Shown piece by piece: positions 25,728 through 36,806 of a stretch of DNA of 64,000 nucleotides (position 1 is the stretch's first letter; each line of letters starts with the position of its first letter). Made by a program: the position numbers and the translations under genes. The notes beneath the pieces are model-generated. The model saw nothing but the letters and a program-made list of their open reading frames with translations. It was not told the DNA's origin and made no database searches. Source of the DNA: Allosediminivita pacifica (GTDB lineage: Bacteria; Pseudomonadota; Alphaproteobacteria; Rhodobacterales; Rhodobacteraceae); assembly GCF_003054175.1 (NCBI RefSeq), contig NZ_QBKN01000023.1, positions 24,038 through 88,037 of the forward strand. The letters run 5' to 3'.

Positions 25728-26609
25728 TCAGTCGGCGGACGACTTGCGGAAGAATGTCACGAGTTCCGGCACATAGGCCGCGCCGTGGCCCCCCTCGACG
25801 CTTGCCCCAAGTGCCTTGGAAACCCCGTCCGCCACCGTCTGCTGCGCCCCGGCGGCCTCGGCCATGGCACGGTAGTAGTCGATGTCCTTCTGCGCGTTCG
25901 CAACGGCAAAGGGCAGCGCGTCGCGGTCCTGCGCGGTGATGTAGGGCGCGAGCCGATCAAGCGCCGCACTGGCCCCGCCGCCATTGGCCAGCACCTCGAC
26001 AAAAACCTGCGGGTCGATCCCGGCATCGGCCGCTTGAGCTGCGGCCTCGGCCAGCAGGGTCATATAGCCGACCGAGACGTAATTGTGGAGCAGCTTCATC
26101 CGGTGGCCGTGGCCGAGCGGCCCCACGTGCGACACCGCCTCGGTAAAGGAGGCCAGCACCGGGCGGATCTTCTCCAGCGTTGCGGCCTCACCACCGACGA
26201 GCAGATTGAGCGTGCCTTCGTGGGCGTGCTTGGCCGTGCGGGTCATCGGCGCGTCGAGGTAGTCGCCCCCTGCCTCGCGGACCAGTGCTCCCATCCGCAG
26301 GGTCGACTCGGGCAGCGCGGTGGAGCAGTCGACCACCACCGTGCCCGGGCGCAGCGCGCCCGCGAGGCCGTTTTCCCCCGCGACGATGGCTTCGACCTGC
26401 GGCGACCCGGTCACGCAGAGGATGATCACATCCGCGACCTGCGCGATCTCGGCCGGCGTGCCGAGCGGCTTGCCACCAAGCCCCTCGATTTCGTCGACCG
26501 GCTGGTTGCCGGGGTGATCGAGGAAGCTCAGCGCGAAGCCGCCGCGCGACAGGACATTGCGGGCGATGCCGTGGCCCATGAGGCCCACACCGATGATACC
26601 GACGTGCAT
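25728..26609 (-). CDS. NAD(P)-dependent beta-hydroxyacid dehydrogenase
   Basis: A 293-residue enzyme of the 3-hydroxyisobutyrate/tartronate-semialdehyde reductase family. The Rossmann motif is GIIGVGLMGHGIA at the N-terminus, and the catalytic Lys lies in HRMKLLHNYVSVG (near residue 170). LDAPMTRTAKHAHEGTL is the substrate-binding segment. In sugar-acid pathways, such enzymes reduce tartronate semialdehyde to glycerate; an acid-oxidising role is equally possible. It lies between dctP and the aldehyde dehydrogenase on the same strand. Confidence 0.88.
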   Translation of the reverse strand: MHVGIIGVGLMGHGIARNVLSRGGFALSFLDHPGNQPVDEIEGLGGKPLGTPAEIAQVADVIILCVTGSPQVEAIVAGENGLAGALRPGTVVVDCSTALPESTLRMGALVREAGGDYLDAPMTRTAKHAHEGTLNLLVGGEAATLEKIRPVLASFTEAVSHVGPLGHGHRMKLLHNYVSVGYMTLLAEAAAQAADAGIDPQVFVEVLANGGGASAALDRLAPYITAQDRDALPFAVANAQKDIDYYRAMAEAAGAQQTVADGVSKALGASVEGGHGAAYVPELVTFFRKSSAD

Positions 26610-26683
26610 TTCAGGTCTCCTTGCGCCGTGGCGCGGTCTTGGAAGGACGCCCCCTGCCCTTCAAGGGTGTCAGGGGCAGCGGA

Positions 26684-28171
26684 TCAATCGGCGTTGATCC
26701 AGATCGCCTTGGTGTCGAGGTATTCTTCCATGTGCTCGGTCCCGCCCTCGCGGCCGTAGCCCGACATCTTGACCCCGCCGAACGGCACCGCCGGGTCGAT
26801 GGCGTGATACATGTTCACCCAGACAGAGCCCGCCTTGATCCGGTTGGCCAGCTTGTGCGCCGTGCCAAGGTGAGTCGTGAAGATCCCCGCGGCCAGACCG
26901 TAGGGCGTGGCATTGGCGCGGGTCACCACCTCGTCGAGCGTGTCAAAGGGCAAGGCCGAAATGACCGGCCCGAAGATCTCTTCTCGGGCGATGGACATCT
27001 CGTCCGTGACGCCACCGAAGACCGTCGGATGGAAGAAGTGCCCCTCGTCGAGCCCTGTGCCGGTGGCCCGGCCGCCGCCCGTCACGATTTCGGCGCCCTC
27101 TGCCGGCCCGGCCGAGAGATACCCTTGGATGCGTTCCGCCTGGCGGGCCGAGATGATAGGGCCGATGTCCGTATCGGGGTCGACACCATGACCGATCTTC
27201 AGACCGGCGGCGTAGTCGGCGACCCGTTGCACGAACTCGTCATGAATCTCGCGCGCCACGAAAAGCCGCGATCCCGCGATGCAGATCTGCCCCGAGTTCG
27301 CGAAGACCGACATCGCCGCGACGGGTACGGCCTTGTCCATGTCCGCGTCGCGACAGACGATCACCGGGGATTTCCCTCCAAGCTCGAGCGAGACACGCTT
27401 GAGATTGCCGGTCGCGGCGCGTGCGATGGCCTGCCCGGTCGCGGTCGACCCCGTAAAGACGATCTTGTCGACGCCGGGATGTTCGGCCAGCGCGGCGCCC
27501 GCCTCGGCCCCCGTGCCGGTCACGATGTTCAGGACGCCCTCCGGCAGCCCTGCCTCCTGCATGAGTCGCGCGATCATCAGCACGGTCAGCGAGGCTTCTT
27601 CTGAAGGTTTGAGAACCACGGTACATCCGGTGGCAATGGCCGGTGCGATCTTCCACACCGAACCGGCGATGGGCGCGTTCCAGGGAATGATCGCCCCCAC
27701 GACGCCAATGGGTTCGCGCATGGTCGAGGAATAGATCTCGCCGGGGAAGGAGTTCGGGATCGTCTGGCCGTGGATGCTGACCGCCTGCCCCGCGTAGAAG
27801 CGCAGCATGCCAAGGACGCGACGGGAGTTGCCCAGCGTTCGCTGGATCGGCATCCCCATGTCGAGCGTGTCCGAAAGACAGAGATCCTCCCATTCGGCCT
27901 CGAACCGCTCGGCGATACGCAGCAGAAGCGCCTGCCGCTCAAAGGGCGTCCATTTTGCCCAAGGCCCCTCGAAGGTCTTGCGCGCCGCGGCAACCGCCGC
28001 GTCGATGTCGGCGGCATCACCCTGCGGAACGGTGGCAAGTAGCGATCCATCGGCGGGGTTGGTGGCGTTCATGGTCTGACCCGACCGGGCCTCAACCCAG
28101 TTCCCACCGATAAACATCGGACGGAACGACCCGTCATAAAGCTCTGCCGCGGATGTCTTCCAATCTTTCAT
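26684..28171 (-). CDS. NAD(P)-dependent aldehyde dehydrogenase
   Basis: A 495-residue aldehyde dehydrogenase with the usual cofactor segment IIPWNAPIAGSVWKIAPA, active-site Glu in LELGGKSP, and catalytic Cys in NSGQICIAGSR. Length and motifs fit the main ALDH family. The best guess from context is oxidation of a semialdehyde formed from the TRAP substrate; 2,5-dioxopentanoate (the product of KdgD, encoded 1 kb away) is attractive because this step would complete the path to 2-oxoglutarate. That link is inference. The broad family does not let the substrate be fixed from sequence. Confidence 0.9.
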   Translation of the reverse strand: MKDWKTSAAELYDGSFRPMFIGGNWVEARSGQTMNATNPADGSLLATVPQGDAADIDAAVAAARKTFEGPWAKWTPFERQALLLRIAERFEAEWEDLCLSDTLDMGMPIQRTLGNSRRVLGMLRFYAGQAVSIHGQTIPNSFPGEIYSSTMREPIGVVGAIIPWNAPIAGSVWKIAPAIATGCTVVLKPSEEASLTVLMIARLMQEAGLPEGVLNIVTGTGAEAGAALAEHPGVDKIVFTGSTATGQAIARAATGNLKRVSLELGGKSPVIVCRDADMDKAVPVAAMSVFANSGQICIAGSRLFVAREIHDEFVQRVADYAAGLKIGHGVDPDTDIGPIISARQAERIQGYLSAGPAEGAEIVTGGGRATGTGLDEGHFFHPTVFGGVTDEMSIAREEIFGPVISALPFDTLDEVVTRANATPYGLAAGIFTTHLGTAHKLANRIKAGSVWVNMYHAIDPAVPFGGVKMSGYGREGGTEHMEEYLDTKAIWINAD

Positions 28172-28545
28172 GTCACCCTCCCACCTGCGCGATCCTGCCA
28201 GTCGGCGCTTCCATGCCCCGAGCCGCGCAGGGACGCAACCTGATCAGATGACACCGCCGCATGATCCTCCCGGAGCACGGCAACTGTCGCATTGCCCCCG
28301 AAGCGAGAACTGTGATGCCCTCCACCCCGGGGACCACACGGCGGCACGGCGGGCCTTCAGCGTTACCGAGGTGGAAGGAGACCGGAAGCAACTAACACCC
28401 TACCTCACGGGTGCGTGCCGATGCTGCCCGGAGCATAGTCGGGACAGGCACATTCTCATCACTGAGCCACGCGAGGCCTGGTCAGGACCCGCCGCGCGAT
28501 CCGCAACTCTCACCCAAGGTCGACAACGACGTTGCTGAGCAGCGC
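28172..28545. other. Intergenic region with an inverted repeat at its right end
   Basis: About 370 bases upstream of the aldehyde dehydrogenase gene and downstream of the cupin gene. No protein or RNA gene is recognised. CTGAGC-AGC-GCTCAG (28535-28549) forms a small inverted repeat over the cupin stop codon and could end that transcript. The aldehyde dehydrogenase/TRAP promoter should lie in this region. Confidence 0.45.
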
Positions 28546-28866
28546 TCAGAGGAAGTCGTCGCGGCGAGGTGAGAAGGTGTCGATCAGCTCACCGCTTTCC
28601 AGGCACACACATCCGTGGCGTGCCCCCGAAGGAATGACAAAACTGTCGCCGGGCCCGACGTCGAAAGTCTCGTTCTCGACGGTAAAGCGGAAGCGACCAG
28701 TGCGGACATACGTCGATTGAACATGAGGATGGTCGTGAAGCTTGCCTTCGGCATCGACCTCGAAGCGGAAGGAAACGACCATCAACGCGGCGTTCTGGCT
28801 TAGCACCTGCCGGGTGACGCCCGGATCCGGATTCGCCTCGGGATAGGTTTGCAACAAGTCGGTCAT
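28546..28866 (-). CDS. Small cupin-domain protein
   Basis: A 106-residue single cupin. Motif 1 is around DAEGKLHDHPHVQSTYVRTGRF (metal-type His residues) and motif 2 around GDSFVIPSGARHGCVCLESG. I chose the ATG at 28864-28866, which has GAGGGG just upstream; the 24 upstream codons run through the putative operator. Small cupins of this type act as sugar or sugar-acid isomerases, KdgF-like uronate ring-openers, or binding proteins. A KdgF-like role would suit a uronate or sugar-acid pathway, because it is divergent from kdgD, but that is inference. Confidence 0.75.
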   Translation of the reverse strand: MTDLLQTYPEANPDPGVTRQVLSQNAALMVVSFRFEVDAEGKLHDHPHVQSTYVRTGRFRFTVENETFDVGPGDSFVIPSGARHGCVCLESGELIDTFSPRRDDFL

Positions 28867-28908
28867 GCGGTCCCCTCTGCGCGAGGCGAAACCAGCTTCA
28901 CCTCGCCT

Positions 28909-31058
<2,150 letters not shown>

Positions 31059-31062
<4 letters not shown>

Positions 31063-31712
31063 AGACTGTACTCGCCTACGGTGACAGCCTGACTTGGGGC
31101 GCCGATCCCGTCACGACGCTGCGCCACCCCTACGAGGATCTTTGGCCCTCGGTGCTCGAGGCGGGCCTGTCCGGCGAGGTGCGCGTCCTTCAGGACGGCG
31201 TCGGTGGTCGGACCACCTGTCACGACGACCACAGCGGGCCGTCCTGCCGCAACTCCGTGAAGAGCCTGCCCATCGCCCTTGCAGCGCACATGCCGCTGGA
31301 TCTCGTGATCCTCATGCTGGGCACCAATGACCTGAAACCGATGCATGGGGCCACGGCCACCAGCGCACAGGCCGGGACGCGCAGGCTCGTGCAGATTATC
31401 AAGACGCAGCGCTACAAGCCCAAGGGGCATGTTCCCGATGTCTTGGTGGTCGCACCACCCCATTGCAGGCAGCCGGTGCGACGTCAACTGGACGGTCCGA
31501 ACCGGATCACTGAATCGCAGCGGTTCGGCGCGCTATACGCCGCGGTCGCCGAAGAGGAGGGGGCGCACTTCTTCGATGCCGCCACCGTGGCCAGCGCGTC
31601 GCAGGAGGACGGCGTCCATCTCCACCGCGATCAGACCCGATTGATCGGCGAGGCGCTGATCGGACCGGTATCAGGGATACTCGGGCTTTCCCCGCCGGAA
31701 CAGGCGAGGTGA
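31059..31712 (+). CDS. SGNH/GDSL-family hydrolase (arylesterase-like)
   Basis: A 217-residue esterase-like protein. Block I GDSLTWG contains the nucleophile Ser10, the Gly block is DGVGGRTT, the Asn block GTNDLK, and block V QEDGVHLHRDQ holds Asp and His of the triad. No signal peptide is visible, so it should be cytoplasmic and act on an imported ester or lactone. The gene overlaps the enolase gene by ATGA, so it is probably needed in the same pathway, for example to remove an acyl group or open a lactone before dehydration. Confidence 0.85.
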
Positions 31713-31747
31713 ATCCCGGCCGGCATCCGCCGGAGCGAAACTACCAT

Positions 31748-31763
31748 GCCCGCGCAAGCGGGC
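31748..31763 (+). other. GC-rich hairpin upstream of the binding-protein gene
   Basis: GCCCGC-GCAA-GCGGGC is a perfect 6-bp stem with a GCAA tetraloop, 20 bases ahead of the SBP start and after the SGNH gene. It probably stabilises the 5' end of a processed binding-protein message. Confidence 0.5.
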
Positions 31764-31782
31764 GAACCTAGGGAGGAAGACC

Positions 31783-33375
31783 ATGAAACATCTACTCGCG
31801 AGTGCCGCACTTGGCGCGCTGCTATTGGCACCGGCCTCGGTGACCATGGCCGAAACGCCGGACGACCAGCTGGTCGTCGGCTTCAACATGAACAACGTCC
31901 TGACGCTCGATCCCGCGGCAATCACCGGCGCGGACGCGGTGCAAATCCTGAACAATGTCTACGACACGATCGTAAGGCTGGATCCGCAAACGCGCGAACT
32001 GATCCCGTCGGTTGCGGAGAGCTGGGAGATCTCCGAGGACAACCGCTCGATCACGTTCCACATCGACCCGGACGCAACATTCGCCTCGGGGAACCCCGTG
32101 ACCGCCGAGGATGTCGCCTACAGCCTGCGCCGTCCGATCCAGTTGAACCTCGCGCAATCGACCTGGCTCGTCAGCCGCGGCTACACGGCCGACAACATTG
32201 AGGAAATGACCGAAGTCGTCGACAACAAGACGCTTCGCCTGCACCTTCCTCAGCCTGACGACCCGCGTCTCGTGATGATGACGCTGACGATCAACGGCCC
32301 CGGCTCGATCCTCGACAAGACCCTTGTCGAAGAACACGCGGAAGACGACATGGGCACCGCTTGGCTAACCAACAACTCGGCCGGCTCGGGAGCCTTCACG
32401 CTGAACCAGTGGCGCGCGAACGAATTCGTCATCCTGACCCGGAACGAGGACTACTGGGGTGACGCCCCCGAGATGGCGCGCGTTCTGATGCGTCACCTCC
32501 CCGAAAGCCAGAGCCAGCGGCTTGCGCTCGAACAGGGGGATCTCGACATCGGCTACTCACTGGCTGCGGCAGACCTGCGCGCGCTAGAAGAGAACGAGGA
32601 CATCATCGTCGAAACGGTTCCGAGCGCCGGATTCTATTACCTCGCGGTGTCGATGAAAAACGAGATCCTCGCGGACAAGAAGGTGCGAGAGGCGCTGCGT
32701 TATCTGATCGACTACGACGGCATCAACGATGCGATCATGCCTTACTTCGGCACCAAGCGTCAGGTTCCCATCAACTCCTATGCCTTTGCGGCGGCCGAGG
32801 ACCCGGGCTACGAGCTGGACGTCGAGCGTGCGAAAGAGCTGCTCGCCGAGGCCGGCTACCCTGACGGCTTCGACACGACGCTTCGCGTGATCTCGACGCA
32901 GCAGTTCATCGATAGCGCCACGGCGATCCAGGCCACGCTGAAACAGGCCGGGATCAATGCCGAAATCATCACAGGTGACGGCGGTCAGATCTATGGTGCG
33001 ATGCGCTCGCGCGAGTTCGACCTTCTGGTCGGTCGGGGCGGTGGCGGCGTCAGTCCGCACCCCGACAGCAACCTGCGCGCCGTGGTCTACAACCCGGACA
33101 ACTCGGACGACGCCGGCCTGACAAACTATCAGGGGTGGCGGACGAGCTTCTACGATGAAGAGCTGAACGGCATGATCGAGGATGCGCTCGTCGAAGGCGA
33201 CGTCGAAACGCAACGGCAAATGTATTCCGACATCCAGAACTACATGCAGGACGCGGTAATCTCGATCCAGCCCTTCTCCGAGCGCGTCGTGACGGCGGCC
33301 TTCCAGTCCGACGTCGACGGCGTGATCGTGGATGTCTGGAGCTCTCGTTTCGAGGACGTCACGAAGGACCGCTGA
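31783..33375 (+). CDS. Dpp/Opp-type ABC transporter substrate-binding protein
   Basis: A 530-residue family-5 binding protein with a signal peptide ending near ASVTMAET (residue 23). Typical stretches are LIPSVAESWEISEDNRSITFHI and NEDYWGDAPEM, and the C-terminal lobe begins around LKQAGINAEIITG. This family binds peptides, but also nickel, opines, oligosaccharides and other compounds. It ends convergently with the alpha/beta hydrolase and Dpp-type permease/ATPase operon on the opposite strand, which has no binding protein of its own, so the two probably form one transporter. A strong terminator follows. Confidence 0.9.
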   Translation: MKHLLASAALGALLLAPASVTMAETPDDQLVVGFNMNNVLTLDPAAITGADAVQILNNVYDTIVRLDPQTRELIPSVAESWEISEDNRSITFHIDPDATFASGNPVTAEDVAYSLRRPIQLNLAQSTWLVSRGYTADNIEEMTEVVDNKTLRLHLPQPDDPRLVMMTLTINGPGSILDKTLVEEHAEDDMGTAWLTNNSAGSGAFTLNQWRANEFVILTRNEDYWGDAPEMARVLMRHLPESQSQRLALEQGDLDIGYSLAAADLRALEENEDIIVETVPSAGFYYLAVSMKNEILADKKVREALRYLIDYDGINDAIMPYFGTKRQVPINSYAFAAAEDPGYELDVERAKELLAEAGYPDGFDTTLRVISTQQFIDSATAIQATLKQAGINAEIITGDGGQIYGAMRSREFDLLVGRGGGGVSPHPDSNLRAVVYNPDNSDDAGLTNYQGWRTSFYDEELNGMIEDALVEGDVETQRQMYSDIQNYMQDAVISIQPFSERVVTAAFQSDVDGVIVDVWSSRFEDVTKDR

Positions 33376-33400
33376 GCAATCTAGCACAGGACTTCCGTGG

Positions 33401-33431
33401 GGGCGCGGCTTCGGCCGCGCCCTATTCTTTT
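33401..33431. terminator. Rho-independent terminator, shared by convergent genes
   Basis: GGGCGCGGC (33401-33409), TTCG loop, GCCGCGCCC (33414-33422) and then TATTCTTTT: a perfect 9-bp stem with a stable UUCG tetraloop and a T-rich tail. It ends the binding-protein transcript; the stem reaches into the stop codon of the opposing hydrolase gene, so it may work in both directions. Confidence 0.9.
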
Positions 33432-34330
33432 CCGACCGGCAATTCCCTGACGAGAAAAGCCACGGCGTCTTCCAGAACCGGCACTGGGCAGGTGTGGCCC
33501 TCGCCGTGGAACCCGGCATCGACTCCTGGATGGACGGCCGCGATGCGGTCAAACGCTTGTCGAGCACTGGTCTCGGGCATGTGCCTGTCATTCTGCCCGA
33601 CGCGCAGGAACAGGGGTTTCGGTGCCGCAAGGGCGGCAAGATCGGGATAGTCGGCAGAAATACCCGGATGCAGGAAATGGAAGGCGGAGTGCCCGCGCAG
33701 GAATGGTCCGCCCGCCGCCAGCATGTCGGCCCGGCACGCCATCCACGATATCGACGCGGCGGCATCGACATGACGCGACAGGGCCAGTGCCTGCCAGGCC
33801 CGGAAACCACCGAAAGAAAAGCCGAAGGTCCCGACCGAGCTCACGCCCGTCTGCGCCGCGAGCCACCGCGCGGCCTGCATGTCCTCTGCGGCAGTGATAC
33901 CGGCCAGCGACCAGCCAAGCCCGATTGCGGCGGCCGCCAACGCCTGCTGTCCCTCGTATCCCCCTGCCCGTCTGCTGCCAAAGCCAATCGCATCCAGGCA
34001 AAGCACCGAAAGCCCCGCGGCATGCAGTGCCTTCAAAGGCGAGGCCCCGTGGTAGTATTCACGACCCCGCCCGAGCTTACCCCATCCGCGTGCGAAGTCG
34101 CCGCCATGTTCGTGAAACGCCAGGACCGCTGGTCCCGGGCGCCCGCGCAAGAAGATACCCGTCGCACGCGCACCGGTCGCAAACCGAAAGGCCACTCGCA
34201 CGCCGCGCTGCTTCACGCCGGGCAGTTCATGATGCGGTGGCAGCGACGCGCGCCACTTCTCGAGATCCGCTCGCGGTCCGTTCCAGGTCCGCCGCCGCGC
34301 CTCGAGGAATTCCGGCAACTCGTCGATCAG
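33422..34330 (-). CDS. Alpha/beta hydrolase (dienelactone hydrolase or acetyl-xylan-esterase-like)
   Basis: A protein of about 300 residues with an alpha/beta hydrolase fold. The nucleophile elbow is GTFGFSFGG (Ser), the acid is probably in RVGQNDRHMP and the His in GEGHTCP. AVLAFHEHGGDFARGWGK precedes it in the oxyanion region. No ATG lies near the family start: CTG at 34330, overlapping the ATPase stop, or TTG at 34318 are candidates, and the longer frame to 34465 lies wholly inside the ATPase gene. It is the last gene of the Dpp-type operon. It probably de-esterifies the imported compound. Confidence 0.75.
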   Translation of the reverse strand: MIDELPEFLEARRRTWNGPRADLEKWRASLPPHHELPGVKQRGVRVAFRFATGARATGIFLRGRPGPAVLAFHEHGGDFARGWGKLGRGREYYHGASPLKALHAAGLSVLCLDAIGFGSRRAGGYEGQQALAAAAIGLGWSLAGITAAEDMQAARWLAAQTGVSSVGTFGFSFGGFRAWQALALSRHVDAAASISWMACRADMLAAGGPFLRGHSAFHFLHPGISADYPDLAALAAPKPLFLRVGQNDRHMPETSARQAFDRIAAVHPGVDAGFHGEGHTCPVPVLEDAVAFLVRELPVGKE

Positions 34331-35073
34331 ACCACCTGCTCGTAAGCCAAGGACGCCCCGATCAACTCTCGCGCGTAAGGTTCTTTCGCACGGTTCGCGA
34401 CTATATCGTCCCGATCCAGCACCTCGACGATACGCCCGCTCTGCATGACTGCGAACCGTTCGCACATGTGATCGACCACGGCCAGATCGTGGCTCACCAT
34501 GATGTAGGTGAACCCCTTCTCCTGCCTCAGCCGGGCCAGCAGGTTCAGGATCTCGGCCTGAACGCTCACATCGAGCGCCGAAGTCGGCTCGTCGAGGAAA
34601 AGCACGTCCGGTTCCAGGATCAGCGCACGCGCGATGGCCACCCGCTGACGCTGACCGCCCGACATCTGGTGCGGAAACCGGTCAAGGAATTCCGACGGCA
34701 GTCCCACGTCGCTCAGGGCGGCCTTCATGCGATCCTGCCGGTTGTCCAGCCCATGGATCGCCAGTGGCTCGGACAGCACTGTCCGCACCGATTGCCGTGG
34801 ATGCAGCGATCCATAGGGGTCCTGAAACACCATTTGCAGCGTCCGGCACCGCTCCATCACATCCATATCGCGCACCGACTGGTCGCCGATCCGGACTTCG
34901 CCGTCCCAGATCGACCACAGCATCGACGCACAGCGCAGGACCGTGGATTTGCCGGATCCGCTTTCGCCGACGAGCCCGAAGCACTCGCCCGCAGCCACGT
35001 CGAAGCTCACGTCGGGTAGGATCTGCGCCGCACCCAGCGTGATCGACAGGTTTTTCACACTCACCGGTTTCAT
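34327..35073 (-). CDS. Dpp/Opp-type ABC transporter ATP-binding protein (DppF type)
   Basis: A 248-residue ATPase with Walker [11 protein letters not shown]-loop MVFQDPYGSLHPRQ (typical of DppF/OppF), signature MSGGQRQRVAIAR, Walker B VLFLDEPTSALD and His-loop VSHDL. The ATG at 35073 overlaps the preceding ATPase stop by four bases and has GGAGGG upstream. It is shorter than usual (about 320), lacking most of the C-terminal oligopeptide extension, though YARELIGASL keeps its start. Confidence 0.9.
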   Translation of the reverse strand: MKPVSVKNLSITLGAAQILPDVSFDVAAGECFGLVGESGSGKSTVLRCASMLWSIWDGEVRIGDQSVRDMDVMERCRTLQMVFQDPYGSLHPRQSVRTVLSEPLAIHGLDNRQDRMKAALSDVGLPSEFLDRFPHQMSGGQRQRVAIARALILEPDVLFLDEPTSALDVSVQAEILNLLARLRQEKGFTYIMVSHDLAVVDHMCERFAVMQSGRIVEVLDRDDIVANRAKEPYARELIGASLAYEQVV

Positions 35074-35903
35074 GCGGCGCCCTCCACCCAACTGTCCCGA
35101 CGTTGAAGCACAGGAAGCGGTCCGCGGTCCCCGCCGATACGCGGCTGCGCCGCGATCAGACCTTGGGTGTAAGGATGCGTGGCCTGGTCCAGGTCCCTTG
35201 CATCAAGCACTTCGACGACCTGACCGGCATACATGATCAGCACCCGATCACAGAAGTTCCGCACCAGGTTCAGATCGTGCGAGATCATGACCAGACCGAT
35301 GCCCCTTTCCCGAACCAGCCCGTCGAGGATGCGCAGGACCTCCAGGCGCACCGTCACGTCCAGAGCGGAGGTCGGCTCGTCCGCGATCACCAGGTCAGGA
35401 TCGGTCATCAACATCATCGCGATCATGACCCGCTGCCCCATGCCGCCCGAGACCTCGTGAGGGTAGAGGTCGTAGACTCTTTCCGGCTCGCGGATCTGCA
35501 CCGCCTCCAGCATCTCCAACGTCTTCGCGCGCGCCTTGCGTTTGGTCGCGCGGACGTGCGTGCGATAGGCCTCGGCGATCTGGTCGCCGCAGCGCTCGAT
35601 CGGATTCAGGGAAAACTTGGGATCCTGAAGGATCATCGACATCCGCGCTCCGCGAACCTTCAGCATCCGCCGCTCGGGAATATCCAGAAGGTCGAGTTCC
35701 TCGAAGCGCATCCGGTCCGCCGTGACTTCGGCCCCCGGCAGAAGGCGAAGGATCGCTCGTCCGACGGTTGACTTTCCCGAGCCGGATTCCCCGACAATCC
35801 CCAGCCTTTCGCGGCCAAGGTCGAAACTCACTCCGCGCACAGCCCACTCGGCCGACCCGCCGTAGCGCACGCCAAGGTTCTTTACGCTCAGTATCGGCTC
35901 CAT
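35070..35903 (-). CDS. Dpp/Opp-type ABC transporter ATP-binding protein (DppD type)
   Basis: A 277-residue ATPase with Walker [11 protein letters not shown]-loop MILQDPKFSLNP, signature VSGGMGQRVMIAMM, Walker B LVIADEPTSALD and His-loop ISHDLNLV. It pairs with the DppF-type protein as an ATPase heterodimer. The ATG at 35903 has AGAGG eight bases upstream; a GTG at 35912 overlapping the permease stop is the alternative. The signature has GMG rather than the more usual GQR, a common variant in DppD-type subunits. Confidence 0.9.
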   Translation of the reverse strand: MEPILSVKNLGVRYGGSAEWAVRGVSFDLGRERLGIVGESGSGKSTVGRAILRLLPGAEVTADRMRFEELDLLDIPERRMLKVRGARMSMILQDPKFSLNPIERCGDQIAEAYRTHVRATKRKARAKTLEMLEAVQIREPERVYDLYPHEVSGGMGQRVMIAMMLMTDPDLVIADEPTSALDVTVRLEVLRILDGLVRERGIGLVMISHDLNLVRNFCDRVLIMYAGQVVEVLDARDLDQATHPYTQGLIAAQPRIGGDRGPLPVLQRRDSWVEGAA

Positions 35904-35908
35904 GGCGC

Positions 35909-36805
35909 TCACCTCTTGTTAATCTGCTTGGGATCGAGCGCGTCGCGCAGTCCGTCGCCCAGAAGGTTGAAGGCAAGACTGACCAGAAGGATCGCGACCC
36001 CGGGGAAGGTCACCAGCCACCAGCTATCGATCATGTACCGGCGCCCCGTCGCGATCATCGCGCCCCACTCCGGGAGTGGTGGCTGTGCCCCGAGCCCTAG
36101 GAAACCGAGGCCGGCGGCGGTCAGGATCACGGTTGCCATGTTCAGCGTCAGCCGGATCAGGACCGATGGCAGGCACATCGGCACGATGCTCTTCCAGATG
36201 ATCCGGGCCGAGGACGCCCCCTGCAACCGCGCCGCCGCGATATAGTCGGCGCTGCGGAAGGTCATCGTCTCGGCCCGCGCGAGCCGCGCGATGGGCGGCC
36301 AGGCCGTCAACGAGATCGCGATGATCGCGTTGTTCAGGCTCGGCCCCAGCGCCGCCACGAAAGCCAGAGACAGGATCAGGGAAGGGAAGGACAGGAAGAT
36401 GTCGGTCAGGCGCATCAGAACCGTATCGACCCGTCCGCCGTAGTATCCCGCGACCGTGCCGATGAACAGGCCGATGGGCCCCACGACGATCGACACGACG
36501 AAGATGATCGTCAACGTGATCCGCGAGCCGTGAACGATTCGGCTGTAGATATCGCGGCCCAGTTCGTCCGTACCGAAGAAATGCGCGCCTGAAGGCGGCT
36601 GCAGGGTGGACTGCAGATCCTGCACGTAGGGATCATGCGTCGCCAGCAGCGGCGCGAAGGCCGCCATCAGGATCAGCAGTGCAAGAACGACAAGCCCGAA
36701 GGCCGAAGGCGGCGCGCGGAACAGGAAGGCCGCAATGCGCCCCAGCGAAACAAGACCGTGCGGCAGCGAACGACGGCGGGCGGTTCCAAGGGGAAGTGTC
36801 ACCAT
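35909..36805 (-). CDS. Dpp/Opp-type ABC transporter permease (DppC type)
   Basis: A 298-residue inner-membrane permease. The DppC signature HFFGTDELGRDIYSRIVHGSR follows the first helix, and the coupling loop is YIAAARLQGASSARIIWKSIVP. FLGLGAQPPLPEWGAMIATGR near the C-terminus is also typical. It is one base from the DppB-type gene and so co-translated. Confidence 0.93.
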   Translation of the reverse strand: MVTLPLGTARRRSLPHGLVSLGRIAAFLFRAPPSAFGLVVLALLILMAAFAPLLATHDPYVQDLQSTLQPPSGAHFFGTDELGRDIYSRIVHGSRITLTIIFVVSIVVGPIGLFIGTVAGYYGGRVDTVLMRLTDIFLSFPSLILSLAFVAALGPSLNNAIIAISLTAWPPIARLARAETMTFRSADYIAAARLQGASSARIIWKSIVPMCLPSVLIRLTLNMATVILTAAGLGFLGLGAQPPLPEWGAMIATGRRYMIDSWWLVTFPGVAILLVSLAFNLLGDGLRDALDPKQINKR

Positions 36806-36806
36806 T

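Noticed and set aside
34331..34465. Possible 45-residue N-terminal extension of the alpha/beta hydrolase
   Set aside because: The extension is wholly inside the DppF-type ATPase gene and its Arg-rich sequence shows no family similarity; the homologous part starts after the ATPase stop.
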